Positions 26,501 through 38,500 of a stretch of 64,000 nucleotides of DNA are shown here, in pieces. The position numbers and the translations under genes were made by a program. The notes under the pieces were generated by a model. It did no database searches. It was given only the letters and a program-made list of their open reading frames with translations, and was not told where the DNA came from. Origin of the DNA: Watersipora subatra (lineage: Eukaryota > Bryozoa > Gymnolaemata > Cheilostomatida > Watersiporidae); assembly GCF_963576615.1 (NCBI RefSeq), contig NC_088708.1, positions 2,852,001-2,916,000 of the forward strand, in the 5' to 3' direction. Within the stretch, counting starts at the first letter, position 1; each line of letters opens with the position of its first letter.

Positions 26501-29500
26501 GAGCCGTCAGTTTTAGTGAAGACCTCAGAGCAGGAAAAACAATACTTCACCATCGTATTGGCCCGCCTTGCGAATAGTACGAAACTGCCACCTTTGATAA
26601 TGTGGACGTTGTTAACAGAATGTCATGCCACAAGACAACTTTCTGTCAGGAGTTGTGATTCTTGTACAAAAAGGATGGATAGATGATAGTGGATGTGCTA
26701 AATGGATTATCGAAGTGTGGACTTGCAGGCAGATACTATGGAAAAAGCATTACCGTACTTTTCGGGCTATTAGCCGCTACTTTTTTCTGATGATATGAGC
26801 CATGTGGCTTATATAAGGGTGCGGCTATTCTGTGGCGTTTTCTTTCACCGCTAAGGCGTATTAACCAGAATCTCCGGTTAGTGCGCCTCTAGCGGTGAAA
26901 GAAAGTACGAAACAATGCCTAACGGTACTGTTCCGTTAGGCACTAAGATAAAATGCGTCGATTAATACGAAATAGTGCCGTTAGGCACTGTTCCGTTTTA
27001 AACAACAAAGTTGCTGCCACGTTAAAAAGCACCGTCCTGCGGCCTATACAAAGGTGTGGCCTATGTATTGTTTTTTATGGTTTTGGAAAAATAAAGCAGA
27101 TGCGGCTTATATAGAGGTGCATTTTACAGTCCGAAAACTATGGTAAATTCGAAAAAAGCATGTTATTCCAAAAGAGAACCCTGAAGAATGAGGAAGAATC
27201 AAAATGGATATTGTTAAAGAAAACTCGCTTTCGGGTTATGATCGCTATCACTTCACGTTTCATACACTTGTTGCACTAACTCAGCCACGATGCCTGATGA
27301 GTATTTACTTTTTTTATCGCTGCCCTTAACATAGAGATAAATATATTAAACAGAAATACATACCATAAGACACTTATGTATTCGCCTCATCTAACTTTTG
27401 CGTTTTCGCCGAGTCATTCTCTCGCGAAAATTTCATGTGCGAAACTAAACTATCATAACGAACGAGCGAAAATGCGAAATTAAATAGCTTTGTTCGTTGA
27501 TAGTCCAAGAAACAAATGGCAGCAAGCGATCAAATTGTACTATCGACCTTGCCAACACCATTTTACCTGCGGTTCACAATTACAAACTAGTCCCAAATTG
27601 AAATTTTTTTTTATCGGTAAACCAGGCCCGTATTCCCTGGCCGGCTGAGCCGTCCCAACTTTTTAGGAACTTTTCGCGGCTAAGTACAGTCAAACTCGGA
27701 TAACTCGCCCTTGAATAAAATGTAACATTTCATCTCAAACACAAGGTTAACTCGAATGGATTTGTTTGGTTCGTTTCCACGCAATGATAAATTGCTTCAG
27801 ATAACTCGACTTCAACATCATTTATTCGAAAAGTTATTTGCCCACCAGCTATGGAGAGGGTTTTTATTGCTGTAGTTATAAAGGTTTGCAAAATACCAAG
27901 TTTTACCAAACATCCGCTTGGCCATGTCCCATCTAAAGCGTGGAAACCTCCGTATGAACTTAAAATAAAATTGGCAAAATTGATCTTTGTTATAACGCTC
28001 AAAAGAAAAAGATGTCTTTTTTCTGAGCCTTTTATCTGTGGTCAAGTTTTGCCTATTTTAATTTTAAAACGTCTCGTCAGTCACATCCCCTAAAACAAAA
28101 CAAATCTCAAAAAATAGAAAAATGTTTATACTTTCCGATAAAATTTATTAAAACTTGACAAGAGAGGAACGACTGAGGCCCTACATAAGAAAAACCTGTT
28201 GGGGGCTTACACCGCCCCCTCAACACCCCCAGGTGTTCATAACTAGTCGCCTACCATTAGCCACTCCAACTTGCAACCAGTGAACACAGGCCTGCGGTGA
28301 ACTGAACCTGAGGAATCTAATTATGTTTGTTCCACTGCATTTATTTTCACATCACTATATTTTTGCACTCATCAGAGCTGCGAAATTAAGTTGCAGTGAA
28401 ATTTTATTCTGTATGCTATTCACGAAACTAAATACTAGCGAAATATAAGTGTCCTAGGGTAGCAACAAGTTATTCATTTAAATATCTATGCAAACAGCTG
28501 CAAAGGTTTTAAATAACTCAATCACTCACATATAGAAGTAGTAGTTTTGTCCCAACTCAACAAGCGCGTACTGTAATTTGTTCTTTAAAATTGGACATGG
28601 AAGGAGAGTATTTGTTTGTAGTGGTGTCATACATATGTATGACGTGACACCTCCACTTTGATGGTATCTTTTAAATTTAAACTTAAATACTGATCGCGTG
28701 CGTGGCCTTCTAATAATTGCAAATGCAATCGGTCGCATCCAACTTTGTTGACATAGAAATCATTTTTCCTTCGTTTTGTAACATTTGTATCGGTCTCAGA
28801 TTCCATAGCTAACGAATTAAATGTAGATACTTGTAGTTATATACGCATGCTGGCTTAAATGTTTATAGTAAAATATATTATAACGCTACAAACGAATATT
28901 TGCTCTAGATTGTGTATTTTACACGAATTTTTTCCTCGTGGTTTGCTGACATGAAAGAAGTCGATCATCGTGTCTCTTCTAAACGTTCTGAAAATGTTTT
29001 CGGCAAACTATATTTCGGTATTTCGACGTGCGCTATGAGCAGACCGACCGCCGAATTTTAACTCGGGCGAAATTTTCTCAAGTTCGTATGGTGAAATAAA
29101 ATTCGTATAGCGAGGTGAAGATCTCACGATGTTTGACTTCGTAAGGTGAAAAAAATCGTATATCAGGGTAATCGTATCTCGAGGGTGCACTGTAGAACTA
29201 GTTTTTCGCGGAATTGACTGTTCGCGAAATCGCAAATTTTTATATCCATCGAGTATTTTCATCCTGTAGGGTATGTTGTATTTCGTTTAATTCGCTTCAA
29301 AGTCGTGATGTGGTAATAATACTTCAATTGATCACATATAGTATTAAAACAAATGCATTTTGTAAAAAAGTAAATAAATATTTCTAGATTGCTCTTTCGC
29401 TTTTATGTTAACGACAAGTGAATTTATGGATTAGTGATTAAAGAGGCTGTGCATAGGTAGAGTTGCTAATAATGATGCCGAATTGGTCACACTTACACTA

Positions 29501-32500
29501 AGTTAACCTTAAGTTGATATGTAAAACTTTTTTTTCAACTGGATATTTTTCGCGTTCACCCATAATTTCTACAGCCAGCATGTTCACTGTTACTACTTTC
29601 AAATATTAAGCTAATCGTAAGTCGAGGTTTGATTGTATGTTTAGTCGAATCGCATAAGCAGATGTTCAAATCAAGTGTTTTCAGAAGTCAGTTAGAAAAC
29701 CAATGTTTGTTGTTAATTAGCACAGCTAAGTTGTTATTGTTGTTATTGTACAGCTAAGATTTTATTAATAAGGATGTCAAAAGTTAACTATGTTATTTGC
29801 GTATAAATGCATTACATTGATAGTAACATTAGACAAACTCAAATTATTTAAAATTGTTATGTAATCTGATTCTACCAATGTATAAAATGATGTTATTTTC
29901 TAGCAGAATCACTAATCAAATATATTTAATTCAGAAACAACCTTTTTTAGCGTTCTTCTAATAATAAACAGATGATTGCGCCTTCACTAGTCACTCATAA
30001 ATGGGCTCAATTATAAAGCACTTTCCCCAACCAAGCGTCACATGTCAATCACAATTGCAAAACGTATGCGCTTGCATGCTCAGCCGTATGTGTGAAAACT
30101 TGGTAGTGCCAAACCTGATATTTAGTGTTAGACTCTTTATCGACATTTTAGAACAAGTCTACTAGAATTGAAATTTGTCAAAAGTATCTCGACAGCTCTA
30201 TAAAACCTAATCTCGAATATTAATTATTTAAAGCTCAAAAGATGAAACAGTTAATCGACCAAAATATTGTTTTTGTATGCTTCCTAGGCCCGTATATCTA
30301 TTATTTTAATTGTAGTCTGTATCACCTGATTTGGATCTTGTTGGGCTGTCAGCATCTCCAGACCTTGGTCTCAATGTTCGTCGCATAAGAGGTACTCCTG
30401 CAAGGGCGTCTCCAAGCAGTAAAGGTACTCCTGCAAGGGCGTCTCCAAGCAGTAAAGGTACTCCTGCAAGGGCGTCTCCAAGCAGTAAAGGTACTCCTGC
30501 AAGGGCGTCTCCGAGCAGTAAAGGTACTCCTGCAAGGGCGCCTCCAAGCAGTAAAGGTACTCCTGCAAGGGCGTCTCCAAGCGCTAGAGGTACTCCTGCA
30601 AGGGCGTCTCCAAGCAGTAAAGGTACTCCTGCAAGGGCGTCTCCAAGCACTAGAGGTACTCCTGCAAGGGCGTCTTCAAACACTAGAGTTACTCCTGCAA
30701 GGGCGTCTCCAAGCAGTAAAGGTACTCCTGCAATGGCGTCTCCAATCATTAAAGGTACTCCTGCAAGGGCCTCTCCAAGCAGTAAAGGTACTCCTGCAAT
30801 GGCGTCTCTAAGCACTAGAGGTACTCCTGCAAGGGCGTCTCCAAGCACTAAAGGTACTCCTGCAAGGGCGTCTCCAATCATTAAAGGTACTCCTGCAAGG
30901 GCCTCTCCAAGCACTAGAGGTACTCCTGCAAGGGCGTCTCCAAGCACTAAAGGTACTCCTGCAAGGTCGTCTCCGATCAGTGGAAGTACTCGCGCTGAAG
31001 CATCCCGGAGGAGTCGAATGTCTCCAACCCTTGATAGGAGCACTCCACAGTCTCCAAATAAGCAAACAAGCACCTACTATTCCGGAATATTGAGAGGTGT
31101 TAATCAACAACAGGCTCGAAGTGTAATGACCCCTGGCCGCCAGCATGTGATCCATACAGACACCCCTAGACCAAAAACCCCTGACAGGTACATGTTGAAG
31201 CATTTTAATTTGTCAAGATAAAAGCATCTGCGTAATTTCATTATGTATTACATGTACCCACATTGTTTTTTTTTTCAACACTTGTGAAAGGTGAATGCAC
31301 ATCCTAACAAGGGCAGCACTGGTTTTGTTAGACAAGGAAAAGATACATTTTTGTCAAATTCGATTATTGCAACATTCTTTACTTGCGTAGTTCTTGGAAC
31401 ACTTTGAAAAATAGAGCGCCACCCTTTAATTGAAAGACATTTCTATTGGAACGTCACTTTGACATTTTTTGATTTTTATGAATCCATAATAGAAAGTGAT
31501 CAGTAGAAAAGTGTCCACTAAATCGTACTAATAATAACTTGGTTCTATAACAATTAATTATTCAGTTGGTTCTGTTTGTATCGAAGGCCGTTTTCCAACT
31601 ATAAAGCTTTTCGGCTTTTTTCATTAAAACTTTAAAAGCAACATCACAGAAATAATTACTAATTGTATCAGGCTAATAGTAGTTCCTTGTTTAATGCGGT
31701 CTGGATACATTGACGTATGTGAAAAACGGTTTAAAAATAGAGCGGCATGGTGTTAAAATATAGGTTTATGCTAGTTCTATAAATTTTCAAGCGAAAGAAA
31801 TCTCAACGTTATTTCATTGTAGAGAAACTTAGTACAGTCAAACCTCTTCATGCGAAGTGATTCGTTGCAATGTTTTCTTTCTCAAAATCATCGTATGTTG
31901 TTTGCTTAATTATTTCTAGAGTTCAATAAACAGCAATAAATACTTTAAGTGATCACAAAGCAGGTTAAATCAAGTACTGTACAAACAAGTACATTATGTT
32001 AGCACTTTGAAACCTGACCCTGAGATAATTGGGGGAATTGTTCTCCCACATGATCTTAAACTCACGTATACTAAGCTGCGTTGTTGCGCCTCATTTCCAG
32101 CGCTTCCTGTTTAGGTGGGGTTAGGAAGTTTTAGTCACTTGGGCGTGGTTGGTTGTAAGTTCATTTTCAAAATTTTAAGTCGATTGGACTTAGTTTTTCA
32201 GATATCGCCTACAAACTGAGAGCAGTTCTAAGAACAAAAGATACACACTCTGTCAGACTTGGTGTACTCCAATCCTTGTTTCTTCAGTTATCTTTAAAAC
32301 AACATCTTTAAAAGGGTGTAAAAAACTATTTGCACGGCTTGAATTCTTTTTTTTTCATTAGGTTTTGCAAGCTTGTAGCTTTAATAGGATATACAGCTCA
32401 AAAAGAATTGTGCTATTTCAAGTGCTTCACAGCCGATGGAAAGTTGTTAACTCTTTAGGTGCCATTTTCGCACTTCACCAAGGGTTACATGACCCGGATG

Positions 32501-35500
32501 CCATTTTCGCATTTTTTCAAAGTTGCACTGGCACAGAAACTATGAAACTGAACAACTGGTGAATGAGCATAATATGTTTCAAAATATCTACAAACTTGAT
32601 ATATTCATGGCCGAAACATATTTAAACTGCTCATGAAGCAGTTTTAAACAGTCACTGTACTTTTCGGACTATAAACCGCACCCTTATATAAGCCGCATCT
32701 GCTTTATTTTCCAAAAAACAATAATAAAACAATACATAGGCGGCACCTTTGTTATAGGCCGCAGAACTCAGGACGGTGCTTTTTAAGGCGGCAGCAACAT
32801 TGTTGTTTAAACGGAACAGTGTCTAACTGTTTTGTATTAACTGACGCTTTTTAACCTAGTGCCTAACGGAACAGTACCGTTAGGCATTGTTTCGTATTTT
32901 CTTTCACCGCTGGAGGTCCACTAACCAGAGAGTCTGGTTAATGCGCCCTAGCGGTGAAAGAAAAAACCACAGAATAGCCGCGCCCTTATATAAGCCGCAT
33001 GGCTCAACTCATCAGAAAAAAGTAGCGGCTAATAGTCCGAAAAGTGCGGTACACGTATTTCATTCGTAGTGAGAAAAAAACGAATAACAGCAAAATAATA
33101 GACATTTCATGGCGATGTTTCAAACTGTTTCTAAATATTAATAAAAGACTTTGAAAACCTTGTCATAGCTATATCAACCTAAGTTCCATCACACTATAAA
33201 TCTCTGTACATCTGTAAAGTATTAATAGGAAACGTTATATTTGTTGGCCATGACTGATCTAACCCCAGGGCTGATACTCATCCCTAAAAGGCCCATTAGG
33301 TTCGGCCCAAAATCACGTTTTAGGGGGGGTTTTCAGACCATGAGGCACTGTCAGTGAATTTGCTACTTTAGGGGTGGTTTCCACAGCCAAGCCAGTAAAA
33401 GGGCCCATACTCATTGAGGTTTTATTCAGCCAAAGTAATACCAAAAAATTGCACCGAAATTCCCGTCTTCATTTTAATACAAATCGCATTAGAATCTGCA
33501 TGCTTGCTGACGGGAAACAAATGGAAAAGAGACAGTCGACACTGAATCATCTTAGCAACTCTTTAGCCATATACTCAGAACGAATGATATGCTATTTCTT
33601 TCATTGATATTTACTATGTTTTCCTTTGTAAATTAAAATGATGATTTGATGGTTGATGTTTGGAATCAGTTTTATTAACCCTTTTTGCAGGCTTAGTGAC
33701 ATTTTGTCGTTTTGCGATACTGATGCTAGTCGGCAGAGCAACTATTATGTCGCCACACGAATGGTTTTTATAAATTGATTTATGGTTAGCTAATTGCCTG
33801 TTTTTGTTTAATTTTTTACTAATAGTAAACTACAATATATCAGTCTCTGTTAGCAACAAAAAATAAGCCGTTTGCAGAAAAAAAACGATCGTTTTTGCAA
33901 TACTAAACAAACAAAAAATTCGAAATAAAAACGTATCTAAATAAAATTGGGAATTTTGTTTGTAGGTTTTTTCTGCTTTATTAATGCATGAATCATATTG
34001 GATGTTTAGCAGGGCTTAGAACCTGGGCGTCCTTTAGAAAACTCCCAGTGTTTAGGGGGTGTATTTCAAATTGACCAACCAGGTGATTGGGGGTACAATA
34101 TCCAAATTCAAATTGACCAACCAGGTGATTGGGGGTACAATATCCAAGTCTGGGCCTATCCAGGTGGGTGTTTCTTTCAGAGTATCAGCCCTGGGGATCT
34201 AACCAATAGAAAAATGATGTTTTGCAAAACTCAATGAACTGAAACCTTTTGTTTCTATAAAAAAAGACTTAAATTTTATATGGTGTTTTCGTTTTAACGT
34301 TGTTAACATGTCTATTAGTTTAAATTCAAAACCTTTCTGTGTTGGAGCAATTATAATTTGTCATTCATTTTAGGAGGTTTCTGCTATCGATAATTATATT
34401 TTGGACGATACAAATGTATTTATTAGTCGATGTTACATTTTTCCAGGGTTCCACTTCCAGTTTGTTTTATATTCAAATTTGTTATATAACTTTGCATTAA
34501 TTTATTCTATATTCTATTCTTTATTTCCAAACTGAGTTCATGTTATCTTAACATTTCTAACAGCAAAATAAAATGGCCAGCATTCATGCAATATGAACTA
34601 GAGCTCCAACAGCTGTATTTTCATTTCATAAAACACTCTTTTTTGTACTCAGCATTATCTAGTTTGTTATAAGGTTACCTTGTTAGGTACTATTGGTCAT
34701 GTTCTGTTGTTGAAAGGGTTCCGATGGTATATTGTTAGTTTGGGCTAACTAGAGAAAGTAATAACAGAGCAAAAACTAAAACCAAATGTCATGTTTTTGA
34801 GTGCAACACCCGCAGCTCTGAGGCATTTGGCGCTATGAGTTATGTGGTGATCAAAGGGTTAATGCGGTCTAGGATCAAAGGAGTTAAGCCTGGTTCCCAT
34901 ATACATCGCAAAGCACCGGCAACAGCACCGCGGGCTATTAGCGGTGAAATGGCAACCTACGCACCGAGGACTGTCGTAGTTGCCTGCGGCAACGCAATAG
35001 TTTAGCGCTGTTCAAATTTCTCATAAGGCCACAGGCAACACCTTCCCGAAATACACTGTACGGGTGAAGGTCACCATTATAGTAACGGCATGGTGAGCGA
35101 ACATTTTATTTGATGACGCGATTATGTTTAGCAATGCGGCTCATATGTGAACATATGACGCCGAGCCTAACGTCGCAAACGTTTTGCTGCGCAAGTTACC
35201 GCCGGAGTATCGCAATCGATATGGGAACCAGGCTTTACTCGTATGTATAAGGCTAGCCTTAAATTAAGGGTTAAACAATGTAAATATGCATAAATAACCA
35301 TAAATGCGCAGAGCAATAATGCCAGTGCCAACAAAACTTAACCCAAATTCATACTTTTAGTTCAAAGAAGAAAAGTGAAATGTCCGTAGAGAAAATAGTG
35401 GCCCCACCATTGGATTTCAAGAAAATGATTGCGTTGCGAGCAATTCATGGCAAGTCTGCTACCCCTGTCCTGCCTAAAAGAACTATAACACCAAGGTATT

Positions 35501-38500
35501 TCTTTCATCCACTGTTTGTGTGCTGTCAGTCGTCACAGCGTGCTTCATCACAGTCCTTGACTAGCTTATCAATTCACCTCATTGGATTTATGGCGCCCAT
35601 GAATGATAATCATATATGAGCTTATGGTTGGTGAGCTGTGCTCCTGCCTAATAATTTTGTATTAGCCTTATTTCGCTTTTAGATCTTCAAGCAAAAAGGT
35701 GCCTTTTAAAAAGACTTGGGCCGAAATAGTAAAAACAGGAAAAAGAAAATCGGGCGCTGGTTTGAAGAAAGTTTCTGTTGCTCCCAAGAGGAAGTCTGTT
35801 AGCAAGGTCATCAAAAAAACAGCCTCGAAAAGGGTAGAGCACTGTTATTAGTCTTTATGATTAGCTGTGGCTTGCTTGCTGATTACTTTCATTGCTCGTT
35901 TCAAAACTCAACACTTCTTTAGCCAAAACATGGTTGATTTGTAGAAGTCAGTTAGCAAAGCGAGGCCTATGGCTGCTCGACTCGTAGGTGGTGTGCAGTC
36001 AACTGGGCATGTCGATTCACCAGAGACCATTGTGATTGGAAGGAGGCGGAGGAGTGCTGTCAAGCCAAGCGCTTCCGTTAAGGATAATGATCTATACGAC
36101 GATCTTCCACCCACACCCGCTGCCCCAACCATGATGTTCGTGTCACCCATGACAAGTCAAAAAAAGAAGAGTCGAAAATCTCCTTTGAGTAGACATTCTT
36201 CTGCCAGTCCTAATCTAACAGGTCTCCGAAAGATGCTTAATGTGCCCAAGTTTAGGAAAAGTGTTCAGTACACGGGTGTTCGAGAGCTGCTCACAACTAC
36301 TAGGTGAATACATTAGCGCAATACACTCAAACGTCTACTTATAATCGCCTTGGCATATGAGTTTTTCATTGTATGACATGAACTTCAAATAATTTATTTC
36401 ACCCCTAAAATAATTTCTAACTTACATTTGAAGTGTAACAAAACCATTGCAGTTGTATATAAGTTGAGTTAGTTTACAGTTCACTTAGTTGTATATAAGT
36501 TGAGTTAGTTTACAGTTCACTTAGTTGTATAGTAGTTGAGTTAGTTTACAGTTCACTTAGTTTTATATAAGTTGAGTTAGTTTACAGTTCACTTAGTTGT
36601 ATATAAGTTGAGTTAGTTTACAGTTCACTTAGTTGTATATAAGTTGAGTTAGTTTACAGTTCACTTAGTTGTGTATAAGTTGAGTTAGTTTACAGTTCAC
36701 TTAGTTGTATATAAGTTGAGTTAGTTTACAGTTCACTTAGTTGTATATAAGTTGAGTTAGTTTACAGTTCACTTAGTTGTATATAAGTTGAGTTAGTTTA
36801 CAGTTCACTTAGTTGTATATAAGTTGAGTTAGTTTACAGTTCACTTAGTTGTATATAAGTTGAGTTAGTTTACAGTTCACTTAGTTGTATATAAGTTGAG
36901 TTAGTTTACAGTTCACTTAGTTGTATATAAGTTGAGTTAGTTTACAGTTCACTTAGTTGTATATAAGTTGAGTTAGTTTACAGTTCACTTAGTTGTGTAT
37001 AAGTTGAGTTAGTTTACAGTTCACTTAGTTGTATATAAGTTGAGTTAGTTTACAGTTCACTTAGTTGTATATAAGTTGAGTTAGTTTACAGTTCACTTAG
37101 TTGTATATAAGTTGAGTTAGTTTACAGTTCACTTAGTTGTATATAAGTTGAGTTAGTTTACAGTTCACTTAGTTGCATATAAGTTGAGTTAGTTTACAGT
37201 TCACTTAGTTGTATATAAGTTGAGTTAGTTTACAGTTCACTTAGTTGTATATAAGTTGAGTTAGTTTACAGTTCACTTAGTTGTATATAAGTTGAGTTAG
37301 TTTACAGTTCACTTAGTTGTATATAAGTTGAGTTAGTTTACAGTTCACTTAGTTGTATATAAGTTGAGTTAGTTTACAGTTCACTTAGTTGTGTATAAGT
37401 TGAGTTAGTTTACAGTTCACTTAGTTGCATATAAGTTGAGTTAGTTTACAGTTCACTTAGTTGGAATTTGAGTGAGTTACACTGCATATCTTCATCTCTA
37501 CATCCATATCGCCAGGTCTATGCTTTTATCCTTCCGCCGCTACAATAAAGTAAAACAATATTTTTATTAGTTTTCCATTCATTTGTTCATTTCTTTTATT
37601 GCTGTGCATATTATTTATTTGCAGTATGTATTAAGGACAATTTTTTGACTTGGGAAACGAATTAAACACACTGCAGTGTATTCTTAAGGAATTTTTGATA
37701 CATATTGGTTTCAGATCGATGATTTTCTCAACATTGTAACTACTAATGAATTCTATAGTTGAGTTGTTTTTTTCAAAATCATTTGTCGACAAGGAGCACT
37801 GACTGGAGCAACGTTGGTTAATTCACTAGTAATGTAATTGTTAGATAGTGTATTCGTTTACCAACCTTGCGTTTTTGTTGATAATTCGCGGGTCAAGTGA
37901 TGAACTTTTGATGTCAGTCAAATGTCTCAATAATTTCTGGCTCGCTCTATTATTTGATGCAATCACAAGTTAATAGAATCTTAGCATAAAATAAGATTGT
38001 GTGTGTTATGTTGACGTAGTCATCTTGTCGGCATATTTTATTGACACCTTTTTTATTCGTTGTTGTTACTGAGACAATATTTTTACATGTCGGTAAATTT
38101 TGTATTGTTACTTATACTTACTTATGGTTACTTATACGTACTGTTTCATATGTTTACATTTGTTCGGTTCAAACCAAACACCGCATGCTACAGTACAAAT
38201 AGTTTATTACGCGCAAAATAGAAATAAAGTAGGCGTTCCCTCAACAAAATTAATCCGATTCTGAGAACGTTTACTTTATAGGTATTTTACGTTATACAAA
38301 CAGTAAAATACATGTAACTTGCCTAATCCATTCCAAAATCTTTCCAAGCTCCCCTTTGGCCATGCAACAAAGAAAAACTTGACGGAAAATATTTAATGTG
38401 TGGGCTGAACCGTAACTGCAGTATTATTTGTTTGCATCGACAACTCTTTTTCTTTTTATGATCAATCTCACTTGTTTTATAGACCATGATTGTACGGATG

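Noticed and set aside
26440-26571. A second apparent PP1-docking motif (RMRAVSFSEDLR) in an open plus-strand frame, which could have been a further Ki-67-like exon
   Set aside because: The neighbouring frame over the same bases reads as a conserved part of a pogo/Jerky-type transposase (KTSEQEKQYFTIVLA), there is no suitable donor, and exon 6 joins exon 7 in phase without it.
30306-31073. A 255-codon minus-strand ORF with an 11-aa leucine/valine-rich repeat, and other antisense ORFs over exons 7 and 11
   Set aside because: Same cause: antisense reading of 33-bp and 57-bp coding repeats.
36451-37463. Regular 36-bp repeats that might suggest a CRISPR array
   Set aside because: Units are contiguous with no spacers, and the host is a eukaryote.
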